Below, piece by piece: positions 12,875 through 19,739 of a stretch of 39,255 nt of DNA (within the stretch, counting starts at the first letter, position 1; every line of letters begins with the position of its first letter). The notes below the pieces were generated by a model. The model was not told the origin of the DNA and ran no database searches. It saw nothing but the letters and a program-made list of their open reading frames with translations. This DNA is from a virus, in the IMG/VR virus record IMGVR_UViG_3300037827_000293, positions 1-39,255 of that record; one strand, written 5' to 3'. The position numbers and the translations under genes were made by a program.

Positions 12875-13114
12875 ATGAATGAGCAAATCAATGAATTACG
12901 TGAGTTCACAAATTGGGTTCGCGTCAATGTCGGTAAATCTTCTAATATTGAAATAAGTATGTGGTGTCATACCTGTTCAGGTGATGAAAAAACGGAATAT
13001 CGTTTTTGGGTTGAAGGCCTCATTCATAAAAAAAGTGAGAGTTTGGAAGAATTAGTGAAGATGATTCCTAAGTTTAAACAGTACTGTGAACTAAACATGG
13101 AAGTTGCAGCATGA
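12875..13114 (+). CDS. Early hypothetical protein 1
   Basis: 79 aa. MNEQINELREFTNWVRVNVG opens a helix, followed by a mixed region with MWCHTCSGDEKTEYRFWVEGLIHK. A single CHTC pair and a C-terminal Cys could bind a metal, but only one canonical pair exists. SD is AGGAG. First gene of a short plus-strand early operon; coupled to the next by ATGA. Early phage genes of this size often target host functions. Confidence 0.7.
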   Translation: MNEQINELREFTNWVRVNVGKSSNIEISMWCHTCSGDEKTEYRFWVEGLIHKKSESLEELVKMIPKFKQYCELNMEVAA

Positions 13115-13257
13115 GTTATCGAGGAATGATGGATGGTTGGCATGGTGATGAGAATGAATGTCATGGCCATTGCGGACTATGTGATGATTGTGAGCGTGCT
13201 TCGGATGAACGCGCAGACTATGAATATGACTTGTGGAGTGATGAGGAAGCAGCATAA
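13111..13257 (+). CDS. 48-aa acidic CxH/CxxC protein
   Basis: Starts at ATG 13111 overlapping the previous stop (ATGA) and ends TAA 13255-13257, overlapping the next ATG by one base. A metal-binding patch NECHGHCGLCDDCER is followed by an acidic tail (ERADYEYDLWSDEEAA). Four Cys and two His in 15 residues suggest one zinc site. No family recognised. The interlocked ends make it a firm coding call despite its size. Confidence 0.75.
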   Translation: MSYRGMMDGWHGDENECHGHCGLCDDCERASDERADYEYDLWSDEEAA

Positions 13258-13457
13258 TGAGCAGAGAAAAATATAGTTGTTATGAGTACATCATTGAGTA
13301 TGACATTGATTTCGGTTGGTATTATATTATTTATGGCACAGGATGTCCGCCATATGACAATGGGGAAATTGAATCAGAGGATTTCTTTGATGCGGAACAA
13401 GAGGCGCGCTTTGCGGTAATAGGTCATATCGACTTATTAGAAAATGGAGAGAGATAA
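13257..13457 (+). CDS. Early hypothetical protein 3
   Basis: 66 aa, aromatic and acidic: SCYEYIIEYDIDFGWYYIIYGTGCPPYDNG, then DFFDAEQEARFAVIGHIDLL. Beta-strand rich N-terminus with a final helix. Two Cys. It could be a small regulator or host-takeover factor; no family recognised. Contiguous with its neighbours on both sides. Confidence 0.65.
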   Translation: MSREKYSCYEYIIEYDIDFGWYYIIYGTGCPPYDNGEIESEDFFDAEQEARFAVIGHIDLLENGER

Positions 13458-13646
13458 ATGGACTTACTACACAAGGTAATTGAATTGGCTTGGTCGATTC
13501 TTGATAAGAACAGAGAATGCGCGATTAACATTGCTACAATTGACAACAAATTAACGGTCAATATTTTACGAGGCCGTAGGCGCAAGACTTATTGTGACGC
13601 TGATGCCAATATCGTCATGATGAAAATGCGCCAACACGTTGCTTAA
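13458..13646 (+). CDS. Early hypothetical protein 4
   Basis: 62 aa starting immediately after the previous stop (TAA-ATG). LLHKVIELAWSILDKNRECAINIATIDNK, a beta hairpin with INILRGRRRKTYC, then NIVMMKMRQH. The basic GRRRK patch might touch nucleic acid. Last gene of the operon, followed by a terminator hairpin at 13651. No family recognised. Confidence 0.65.
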   Translation: MDLLHKVIELAWSILDKNRECAINIATIDNKLTVNILRGRRRKTYCDADANIVMMKMRQHVA

Positions 13647-13650
13647 TCTC

Positions 13651-13688
13651 ATACCTCTTAGGCTTCATGCTTGAGAGGTATTGTTTTT
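13651..13688 (+). terminator. Intrinsic terminator of the small early operon
   Basis: ATACCTCT (13651-13658) pairs with AGAGGTAT (13674-13681), followed at once by TGTTTTT. The stem lies between the convergent plus operon and the minus-strand gene 13658-13894, overlapping that gene's stop. Its T-run marks it as a plus-strand terminator. Confidence 0.8.
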
Positions 13689-13894
13689 CCATGAGCATAA
13701 TCAGGCATTCCGTTATCCATCCAAACTTTGATATGAACTTCCAACAATTTAACAGGTAAATTTCCTTCACGCATATCTTGCTTGTCATCTTCGCTCATCA
13801 ATCTTGTGGTAATTAACCGAGGCTCAACACCTAATCTCTTGCCGAGCCTAATAATTATATCTTTACATTCACGGTCAGTTAATTTTCTAGGCAT
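13658..13894 (-). CDS. Hypothetical protein after the primase-helicase
   Basis: 78 aa overlapping the end of the primase-helicase gene by 16 nt. MPRKLTDRECKDIIIRLGKRLGVEP, then ITTRLMSEDDKQDMREGNLPVKLLEVHIKVWMDNG. The phrase LIT-RL-S-EDK-DM--G reads like a small conserved protein found next to replication genes of phages, but I cannot name it. Soluble, helical. Last gene of the minus-strand replication operon; probably translated by coupling. Confidence 0.65.
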   Translation of the reverse strand: MPRKLTDRECKDIIIRLGKRLGVEPRLITTRLMSEDDKQDMREGNLPVKLLEVHIKVWMDNGMPDYAHGKTIPLKHEA

Positions 13895-15702
13895 GAAAAT
13901 GGCACAATCCTGTGTGGTTTTTGATTCTCATCGCTCAAATACTGAAAAGATGGTGCGTGATACCAGAATGAGAGTTTCCCTTCCCAATCGCCATCACGTT
14001 GTTTATCACAGCACCATAAGCAATCCGGCATCAATAACTTTTCTTGCTCTTTATCGGTTATGGGGTCATTGCGTGCTATTTTTTGCTGTACTGCTTCCTT
14101 TCCCTTATTTCGCCATACCGTAAAACAATTATCTCCTAAGTCTGTAATACATCCACTCCCTTTTATATCAAGTTTCCCAGGCATGCCCGACTCATCAGAG
14201 CCTTTTCTAGGGTGTACCACTAAGTGGACGTGACAATTATAATCATTCTTGAAGTCGCATAAGGCGTTCATCAAAATCTTTTGCCCTTTGTAATCGTCAT
14301 CAGCCATATCAAGCTTGGCAAATGAATCAATAACAAACGTATCAATCCCATACCGTTGACGGGCATAGATAAACACTTCAATCAACCTCTGTGCCTTCGC
14401 TGTTCCTGTTAGGTCAAATATCCAAAGCTTGTCGTAATACCACTGATTTACTTCTTTGACGTAATCCGGGCTTGGTAATGCCATACCTGTAGCTTGCTTG
14501 CTTAATCGAGTCAATAACAAACTTGGCTTTAACTCAAGACTGGCAATACATACGCGAGCACCTTGTTTCATTAATCCCAGCATCAAATGCCCTAGAAACT
14601 GAGTTTTGCCATGTCCATTAATTCCAGTCCATACGGATAATTCACTAGGTCTAAAGCGGATTTTGTTATTTGATTTATCCCATGCTGATTCATAGCCAGG
14701 TTGTTTGCCATCAGGCGGGTACAATCTATCCAGCACATCTTGCAGATATTCGCTAGCACGTCTTAACTCATGAGGGTCAATGCTTTTGGCTTCTTTGATA
14801 CATTGCTTTATGTCGTCGGAGTCATAACCATTTTGCAAGCAATCATTAGCGTCTTTCATGGGTAAAGTGACAATACGACACCGAACATTACCGAGCCTTT
14901 CAATAATGCTGTCACGTGCTTGGTGTCCTGCTTCGTCATCATCCATACAAATATTAATCACATCAAATACAGCAAGCCTATCAAAATCATTTTCTACCCA
15001 TTCATTTTTGCTACCACTACCCGCACCAAAAGGAACCGACAAAGCAGCAATCCCATATTGATACAAAGTCATGGCATCCATTTCGCCTTCACAAATCGTT
15101 ATCTCACGAGCATTTTTAGGCACATTCTGCCAGCCAAACAAACACGGCTCGCAATTTGATTCGGTGCGAATTTGTTTCTTTCCATTGGGTCGTTCAAGCT
15201 TTAAGTACTTTAAGTTCACAATCTTGCTATCACGCACGAACGGGAACACAATCTCATTGCCTTCATCGCCAATCTGATACGCCTTCAATGTTTCCATGGT
15301 TAAGCAACGTTCATTCGTGAGGTAATCCAATACCTTTGAGGTTTGCTTAGGAATATCAACCTTCTGTACTTTTGGCAATGTATAATTTGTCTTACGTTGT
15401 GGCTCAAACTTCACATCTTTAAGCCCTAAATAAGCCTTCACGCCCTTCATTGCCTCAAGTAATGTGATGCCTTCTTTATGCGCCCATAAATCCAATAAAT
15501 CACCACTTTGGCCAGTAGCAAAATCACACCACACCCCAGCTTTGGTGCCTTTGATGTTTATTTTTAATGAGCGTCCAGCCTCTCCTTGAAGATTGCCAAC
15601 ACACCATTCATTCCCTGATTTTTTCCCATGGGGAAATAGAAAGCGTGCGAAGTCATCGGCTCGTTGTGCCAATCGTTCTGATAGTTCTTTAGCTAATATC
15701 AT
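13879..15702 (-). CDS. Primase-helicase (TOPRIM plus DnaB-type ATPase)
   Basis: 607 aa, a T7 gp4-like fusion. N-terminal region (1-100) resembles the primase head, with GVWCDFATGQSGDLLDLW at 56-73, but the four-Cys zinc site is missing (only Cys34 and Cys59). TOPRIM domain: ICEGEMDA (203-210) and ICMDDDEAG (251-259). Helicase domain from about 330: Walker A GINGHGKT (360-367), FVIDS Walker B (456-460), then HVHLVVHPRK. It would unwind the fork and make RNA primers. The initiator gene is 3 nt upstream. Confidence 0.88.
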   Translation of the reverse strand: MILAKELSERLAQRADDFARFLFPHGKKSGNEWCVGNLQGEAGRSLKINIKGTKAGVWCDFATGQSGDLLDLWAHKEGITLLEAMKGVKAYLGLKDVKFEPQRKTNYTLPKVQKVDIPKQTSKVLDYLTNERCLTMETLKAYQIGDEGNEIVFPFVRDSKIVNLKYLKLERPNGKKQIRTESNCEPCLFGWQNVPKNAREITICEGEMDAMTLYQYGIAALSVPFGAGSGSKNEWVENDFDRLAVFDVINICMDDDEAGHQARDSIIERLGNVRCRIVTLPMKDANDCLQNGYDSDDIKQCIKEAKSIDPHELRRASEYLQDVLDRLYPPDGKQPGYESAWDKSNNKIRFRPSELSVWTGINGHGKTQFLGHLMLGLMKQGARVCIASLELKPSLLLTRLSKQATGMALPSPDYVKEVNQWYYDKLWIFDLTGTAKAQRLIEVFIYARQRYGIDTFVIDSFAKLDMADDDYKGQKILMNALCDFKNDYNCHVHLVVHPRKGSDESGMPGKLDIKGSGCITDLGDNCFTVWRNKGKEAVQQKIARNDPITDKEQEKLLMPDCLWCCDKQRDGDWEGKLSFWYHAPSFQYLSDENQKPHRIVPFSCLEN

Positions 15703-15705
15703 GTT

Positions 15706-16593
15706 TTATTCCCAGGTTATGTCATTGCCATAATAGTCTTTGATTCCCGTTCCCTGAGATATGCTACCAGTATTTCCTTTACTGGAAGTTTGAAAATATT
15801 TCATTTCTAGAGATTGCCACCCATTTGCCACCATTGTTTCAAAGGCATCATGGGGTGAAATACCTAAAGTGTGTTTAATTTCGATTAACACTTTGTTAAT
15901 TCTTCCCCATGCGGTCTGGGTGACTTTGTTTTTCTTAGCCTTACGAACCTCAAGCCAGTCATTAAGCATCAGTTCAGGTATTTCATGTGGATTATTAGCA
16001 ATTAATGCCTTGATATCAAAATTGGATGGGTTGATTTTTACTGGTTTTAAGGATGGCATTTCTTTTCCTTCCTCAGCTTCGTTAGAAGCGTCTTCTTTAT
16101 TATCTGGTTTTTCATCTGTGTTTATATCTGGTATAGGTCTCGGATTTTTCAGAAAAGCCTCTCGGAATTTTTCGAGCAGCATCTCGGAATTTTCCGAGAT
16201 GGCAGGAGGTAATAACCTCATATCGGTTTTTTCCGAGATGGTTTCCCACAAGGATTCGATAAAATTATCCTGCTGGATTTCTGGGAATAATTGATAAGCT
16301 TTTGCTGTTAATGCGTACCATCGGGTTCTGTCATATTTATGGCTGTTATAATTTCCTGATACGAGCAATCCGAGTTTCATTACTTTCTTAAGAAGATGTT
16401 CTATTTGATGTCTTGTCCAATAAGGGAATATTTCACAAAAAGCAGGAATGCTATTAAATGTCCAACATAAGCCATCATAAATATGACGTTTATTTGCAAG
16501 ATTTACCAATGTCCAGAATTTAAAATTGTTTAGAAGTATCGCAATATCTACATCATATTCTTTCGCAACGTTTGTATTGAATGCGTGTTCCAT
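15706..16593 (-). CDS. Replication initiator/organiser (winged-helix)
   Basis: 295 aa. The N-terminal 110 residues (HAFNTNVAKEYDVDIAILLNNFKFW, then GLCWTFNSIPAFCEIFPYWTRHQIEHLLKKV and GLLVSGNYNSHKYDRTRWYALT) match the winged-helix fold of phage replisome-organiser proteins. That fold binds origin DNA. A Pro/Glu-rich linker (150-190) leads to a C-terminal domain with NDWLEVRKAKKNKVTQTAWGRINKVL, typical of the loader-binding half. It sits directly upstream of the primase-helicase and likely brings it to the origin. The leader at 16646-16763 is structured. Confidence 0.82.
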   Translation of the reverse strand: MEHAFNTNVAKEYDVDIAILLNNFKFWTLVNLANKRHIYDGLCWTFNSIPAFCEIFPYWTRHQIEHLLKKVMKLGLLVSGNYNSHKYDRTRWYALTAKAYQLFPEIQQDNFIESLWETISEKTDMRLLPPAISENSEMLLEKFREAFLKNPRPIPDINTDEKPDNKEDASNEAEEGKEMPSLKPVKINPSNFDIKALIANNPHEIPELMLNDWLEVRKAKKNKVTQTAWGRINKVLIEIKHTLGISPHDAFETMVANGWQSLEMKYFQTSSKGNTGSISQGTGIKDYYGNDITWE

Positions 16594-16645
16594 AGTATAA
16601 TCGCTCCGTTACTCAGATTTTTATGGACGTAAAAAAACCTGATAA

Positions 16646-16763
16646 CCGTAAGTAAGCCAAAGCCTTACGAGTTTTATTGTTATTAGTTCAGTTTGAATAG
16701 CGACTTGGCGGTGGATATTCAAACCTTATTATTTGTCGAAGCTGTAAAGGCAGGAAGCCTTTA
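16646..16763 (-). promoter_or_regulatory. Structured leader upstream of the replication initiator
   Basis: In the 219-nt gene-free gap 16594-16812 there are three inverted repeats: AAAGGC/GCCTTT (16746-16762, 5-nt loop), the perfect 9-bp GTTTGAATA/TATTCAAAC (16691-16699 with 16716-16724) and CGTAAG/CTTACG (16647-16652 with 16664-16669). The last has an alternative stem, GTAAG/CTTAC. A T-run on the minus strand follows after 9 nt. It could be an attenuator-type leader or an origin region. No open frame fits it. Confidence 0.5.
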
Positions 16764-16812
16764 AAACTTCCTAACCATCATATCTGTAAAATTATGATAT
16801 TCATATCTGATA

Positions 16813-17028
16813 CTACAAATTTTCATCTGATTTGTTTATAAAATAATCAATAGATTCAATAATTTGTGCAGTTAGTTGCTCCATTAGCTCTTGAGTCAGA
16901 GTTTTGTTCATATGGCAAGAAATATTTGAACGCAATAAAGTCGTCAAACTTTCGGTATTTAGTGATATTTTTACTGCTTCCCTTTGTGGTAGATAAACTT
17001 CATTGTCGGTTCCAGTGATGCTTGCCAT
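16813..17028 (-). CDS. Hypothetical protein
   Basis: 71 aa: MASITGTDNEVYLPQREAVKISLN, then TTLLRSNISCHMNKTLTQELMEQLTAQIIESIDYFI. N-terminal beta-like residues and a long C-terminal helix. SD is AGAGGTAATT. Follows 17042-17383 with a 13-nt gap. No family recognised. Last gene before the structured leader. Confidence 0.6.
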   Translation of the reverse strand: MASITGTDNEVYLPQREAVKISLNTESLTTLLRSNISCHMNKTLTQELMEQLTAQIIESIDYFINKSDENL

Positions 17029-17041
17029 AATTACCTCTTAA

Positions 17042-17383
17042 TTAATGTTGGGTTTTAGTGTCAACCCTACATGCTTCCATAGCACGCCATAAATTCAATG
17101 TCATACCCTTAATCTCATCCAGGCTATCATTAACCATTTCTAAACGCCTACTCACATCACTAATAGCTATTGAATTAAAGAGTAGATTAACAAGGATATT
17201 GGTTATAACCATTGATATGAGTATTCTCGGATGAACACCAGCAAGCCCAATCGTGTCATTACTTAAAGCCTCAGCTAAACGGTCTTTAACTAGAAACACA
17301 ATATCTGATAAGGCTTTCTGAGGTTCAATTTCAGGCTCATCTTCCCCAACTACATAGTGGGATGTTGTATAGTCTTTATCCAT
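17042..17383 (-). CDS. Hypothetical helical protein
   Basis: 113 aa with two long helices: IVFLVKDRLAEALSNDTIGLAGVHPRILISMVITNILVNLLF and SRRLEMVNDSLDEIKGMTLNLWRAMEACR. The hydrophobic VHPRILISMVITNILVNLLF could be a buried helix or a weak membrane segment. SD AAGGATTAATT. No family recognised. It belongs to the small-gene run between the Cro-like gene and the replication genes. Confidence 0.65.
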   Translation of the reverse strand: MDKDYTTSHYVVGEDEPEIEPQKALSDIVFLVKDRLAEALSNDTIGLAGVHPRILISMVITNILVNLLFNSIAISDVSRRLEMVNDSLDEIKGMTLNLWRAMEACRVDTKTQH

Positions 17384-17385
17384 AA

Positions 17386-17610
17386 TTAATCCTTTTCACT
17401 CATGTTGTTAGCTCCTTCTAGGTGTAAGATATATTCACATAACTTTTCTACTTCCCGTATAGAACGCCACAGATTTGAATCTCTGTTGACTCTGTACTGT
17501 TGTAACACATGTGGCTCGTGCCAGAAACCACATTTAATTTCGTGCCGCCACGTGTAACGCTCATCCGTGAGCCCTGTATAAGGGGTATATAATCCATTAG
17601 TCAATTGCAA
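17386..17610 (-). CDS. Hypothetical protein (TTG start)
   Basis: 74 aa. No in-frame ATG precedes the C-terminal MSEKD; TTG 17610 behind AGGAATGGGGC is the best start. The protein is rich in Trp, Tyr and Arg (TPYTGLTDERYTWRHEIKCGFWHEP, then RVNRDSNLWRSIREVEKLCEYIL). Possible ligand- or DNA-binding surface, but no family recognised. The uncommon start makes its N-terminus uncertain. Confidence 0.55.
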   Translation of the reverse strand: MQLTNGLYTPYTGLTDERYTWRHEIKCGFWHEPHVLQQYRVNRDSNLWRSIREVEKLCEYILHLEGANNMSEKD

Positions 17611-17638
17611 GCCCCATTCCTATGCCCATCGCTAAAGC

Positions 17639-17878
17639 TTACCAAATATTAGATTTAATCCGAAAATGATAAAGAATGGTAAAATAAATAATAAGAAAAC
17701 CTGTAAACTTCCAGTATCGCCTACTCGCAATCAAAAAGTCTATCCAGAGAGCTTTCCATCCTCTTTTTATCACTTGGTGCGGCCATGCGCTTTGAGCTTG
17801 ATTAAAAAATTTAACATGATCGTTAGCTTGTTTTTTCTTCCTAAAATCTACCCCACAAATACATAAATATTTGCTCAT
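17639..17878 (-). CDS. Small Cys/His N-terminus with C-terminal membrane helix
   Basis: 79 aa starting ATG 17878, overlapping the preceding tiny gene by one base (TAATG). MSKYLCICGVDFRKKKQANDH resembles a half zinc-finger (CxC...H), followed by a basic middle and one C-terminal hydrophobic segment FTGFLIIYFTILYHF. An upstream in-frame extension is rejected because it overlaps 17878-17961 and lacks an SD. Membrane-anchored; role unknown. Confidence 0.6.
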   Translation of the reverse strand: MSKYLCICGVDFRKKKQANDHVKFFNQAQSAWPHQVIKRGWKALWIDFLIASRRYWKFTGFLIIYFTILYHFRIKSNIW

Positions 17879-17961
17879 TATTTCCCCCAAATTTGTACGG
17901 CTGCCATTGCGATAATGGCCACACAAACCATTAGCGCGAACCACTTAGAATCATCACCCAT
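17878..17961 (-). CDS. 27-aa single-pass membrane peptide
   Basis: ATG 17961 immediately follows the previous TAA, and its own TAA shares a base with the next ATG. The sequence is MGDDSKWFALMVCVAI then IAMAAVQIWGK: an acidic head, one membrane helix, short basic tail. Chance overlap of both boundaries is unlikely. Small membrane peptides like this occur among phage early genes; its job is unknown. Confidence 0.6.
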   Translation of the reverse strand: MGDDSKWFALMVCVAIIAMAAVQIWGK

Positions 17962-18303
17962 TTAGTCCCCGCAAATCATGGTTTTTAATTTCTCTTTTGC
18001 TATGCCCAATCTATGCTGATTTGGCTTTTCATCTACCCATATTTTGTCCTTCCATTCCACATACCATTCACCAATCATATAGCAAATATGGTCTATTTGT
18101 TGGGATGTAAATGATTGCTCTATAGCCTGTCTGTGTTCATATTGCTCTTTAATTCCTGGGCAAGTTGCTTCCATTGTTTCTAATGCTTCATTCCAATCAT
18201 TAAGTAGATGTTGTATTGGCTCGACATCTCCTTTGCAATCCGCTGTTACTTGCTTGACCATTTTTTTTGTGGCTCTATACCATTCCGCAATGACATCACT
18301 CAT
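17962..18303 (-). CDS. Hypothetical helical protein
   Basis: 113 aa: EWYRATKKMVKQVTADCKGD, LLNDWNEALETMEATCPGIKE, SFTSQQIDHICYMIGEWYVEWKDKIWVDE. Amphipathic helices with four Cys; no membrane segment. It may be coupled to the small frames 18296-18397 and 18354-18491, which overlap its start. No family recognised. Confidence 0.65.
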   Translation of the reverse strand: MSDVIAEWYRATKKMVKQVTADCKGDVEPIQHLLNDWNEALETMEATCPGIKEQYEHRQAIEQSFTSQQIDHICYMIGEWYVEWKDKIWVDEKPNQHRLGIAKEKLKTMICGD

Positions 18304-18397
18304 CGTCTTTAAACTCCTGAACCTCTGTTAAAAATTGCCCGTTAATGTAAGCATCAATTAGCATTAATCCATATGCTGCGCGCTTGGGTAAATCCAT
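18296..18397 (-). CDS. 33-aa possible small protein
   Basis: ATG 18397 to TGA 18298-18296, overlapping the next gene start by 8 nt. It reads MDLPKRAAYGLMLIDAYIN then QFLTEVQEFKDDE, a plausible amphipathic peptide. No good SD; an internal ATG at 18364 (MLIDAYIN) would reduce its overlap with 18354-18491 to a few bases. Whether either version is made is uncertain. Confidence 0.35.
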   Translation of the reverse strand: MDLPKRAAYGLMLIDAYINGQFLTEVQEFKDDE

Positions 18398-18491
18398 TCC
18401 CAATTTGGACGTGTTTTTTCAGTTGTTGCAAAAAATGCAACGACTTGTTAGCACACCCAACCGCTTTATATTTTTGGAATTTATCTAGCAT
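18354..18491 (-). CDS. 45-aa possible small protein
   Basis: ATG 18491 lies inside the last codons of 18481-18675 with AAAGGA upstream, and ends TGA 18356-18354. The product begins MLDKFQKYKAVGCANKSLHF and continues LQQLKKHVQIGNGF. A strong hairpin (18421-18445, 10-bp stem, AAAAA loop on plus) lies within it. Placement and SD support coding; no homologue recognised. Confidence 0.5.
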   Translation of the reverse strand: MLDKFQKYKAVGCANKSLHFLQQLKKHVQIGNGFTQARSIWINAN

Positions 18492-18675
18492 CTACATCCT
18501 TTATAATTCGTTTTAATATGTCTCGGCATTGTTTCACGGCCATTAAATAACCTTGACCAAATTGACCATGCTTTTCAATATCCTCTTCAATTGTCATGAC
18601 GCACGCATCACATTCGATTTGTGTGAGTTGAAAAAATAAACATAGAATGTCTTCTTTTTGAAGCGTACCATTCAT
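18481..18675 (-). CDS. Hypothetical protein
   Basis: 64 aa: MNGTLQKEDILCLFFQLTQIECDACVMTIEEDIEKHG, then GYLMAVKQCRDILKRIIKDVD. Helical with four Cys (CDAC pair). ATG overlaps the previous stop (ATGA at 18672-18675). No membrane helix and no family recognised. Composition is typical of small early phage proteins. Confidence 0.65.
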   Translation of the reverse strand: MNGTLQKEDILCLFFQLTQIECDACVMTIEEDIEKHGQFGQGYLMAVKQCRDILKRIIKDVDAR

Positions 18676-18869
18676 TTCAAATAGCCCTTCTCAAACATGT
18701 TAGCTAAAGCTGGTGGTGATTCGCCACTGCTTATTGCCTCAATCCAGTCTTTCATTTTCAAGGCATCTTCTAAATTAGTTAAGCGACCGCTTAATTTACT
18801 AATCCACCACGCCAAAAACATACTGTTGAGGGAAAGCAACATAATTGGGAAAGATTGCCAGAATGTCAT
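18672..18869 (-). CDS. Small membrane-anchored protein
   Basis: 65 aa with an N-terminal hydrophobic helix (FPIMLLSLNSMFLAWWIS, about 7-24) and a soluble C-terminal tail (LTNLEDALKMKDWIEAISSGESP). It is probably an inner-membrane protein. It overlaps both neighbours (ATGA at each side). Role unknown; exclusion or host-membrane modulation possible. Confidence 0.6.
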   Translation of the reverse strand: MTFWQSFPIMLLSLNSMFLAWWISKLSGRLTNLEDALKMKDWIEAISSGESPPALANMFEKGYLK

Positions 18870-19402
18870 GCTGCCACCTGTATCAACTGATCGATAACTG
18901 ACTCACATTCTTGTCGAACATAATCATAAACTTTGACTGTTTGACCTTCATACCCATGATTCATAGCTCTAAAAAATGATTCTTTTTCTTTATTTTCTTC
19001 GGTTCCAAAATAGCGTTCATGCGCATCAACATCGCACATATCGCCATGATGACCACAATCAAATCCAATCCACATATCGGTACATGGAATAGGCAATAAA
19101 TCTTTTAGACCATGGTCTGGCGACATAAAAGTGAGACCTCCGTGTACATCAATATTCAGGCTGTCATAATCCCAATGCTTGTATTTCCTGCCGCCCATAA
19201 AGCTGCGTTCTTCTTCCGGTGTCTGGCTGTATTTGTGTTCAGGTGGCAAAGCAACATAACCGCAGCGATGGCCGTTTGTATTTAATACAATAAGATATTC
19301 ATAGCCTTTATATGTACCACCTCCTTCAATAATATACTCGTCATGGATAGGTAATATTTCATTATCGCCTTTCATTTCCAATAATTTAGTAATACAACTC
19401 AT
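18866..19402 (-). CDS. Conserved phage hypothetical protein (IDVHGGLTF type)
   Basis: 178 aa. The blocks GYEYLIVLNTNGHRCGYVALPPEH, SLNIDVHGGLTFMS, WIGFDCGHHGDMCD and YVRQECESVIDQL are ones I recognise from a widespread small phage protein with conserved His, Asp and Cys. I know no confirmed activity; the H/D/C set could bind a metal. SD AAAAGGAGAAAAGGG. First sizeable gene after the Cro-like repressor in the minus-strand early run. Confidence 0.7.
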   Translation of the reverse strand: MSCITKLLEMKGDNEILPIHDEYIIEGGGTYKGYEYLIVLNTNGHRCGYVALPPEHKYSQTPEEERSFMGGRKYKHWDYDSLNIDVHGGLTFMSPDHGLKDLLPIPCTDMWIGFDCGHHGDMCDVDAHERYFGTEENKEKESFFRAMNHGYEGQTVKVYDYVRQECESVIDQLIQVAA

Positions 19403-19463
19403 TTCCCTTTTCTCCTTTTAATAAAAATATTTTCAATCAAGATGCTTAAGTGCGGAATTTTCT

Positions 19464-19643
19464 TCAATCATCTTTGCTCGCCTTTAATTTTCCATTAGTA
19501 ATAACCTGTAGCTCACACTGCTTGGGGTAAGGTATTTTATCTTCCTTCTTCCATAGCGATACATATTGCCTACTTGTATCAAGAACCTTAGCAATCTTAG
19601 ACATGTTATAATCGTAATAAATCATTACTTCACTAAATTTCAT
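19464..19643 (-). CDS. Cro-like HTH repressor, 59 aa
   Basis: ATG 19643, SD GAGG, stop TGA 19466. The protein has MKFSEVMIYYDYNMSKIAKV, then a recognition helix in LDTSRQYVSLWKKEDKIPYP and a basic C-terminus. The pattern (KIAKVLDTSRQYVSLWKK-DKIP) is the Cro/YdaS-type HTH. It diverges from the recombination operon; between them lie palindromes (19673-19723) suited as its operators. It likely represses its own gene and the plus-strand promoter. No CI partner is visible. Confidence 0.8.
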   Translation of the reverse strand: MKFSEVMIYYDYNMSKIAKVLDTSRQYVSLWKKEDKIPYPKQCELQVITNGKLKASKDD

Positions 19644-19672
19644 AAAAAACCTCTATAACAAACGTAATTAGT

Positions 19673-19723
19673 ATTGACAAATGATATTCTATTTGTCATA
19701 TTGTGTCAATGCCAATGATTGGC
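19673..19723 (+). promoter_or_regulatory. Early promoter with overlapping operator palindromes
   Basis: TTGACA (19674-19679) with CATATT (19697-19702) at 17 bp forms a plus-strand sigma70 promoter (TATTGT at 19699 is a 19-bp alternative). Over it lies TGACAAAT/ATTTGTCA (8+8 bp, 19675-19698). A wider ATTGACA/TGTCAAT pair spans 19673-19710, and a compact GCCAATgATTGGC palindrome sits at 19711-19723. Such nested dyads at a divergent control region are typical operators for a small HTH repressor. Confidence 0.7.
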
Positions 19724-19739
19724 GACTAAGGAAGGAATT

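Noticed and set aside
15869-16294. 141-codon plus-strand frame over the replication initiator
   Set aside because: Antisense shadow; the minus-strand protein has clear winged-helix similarity.
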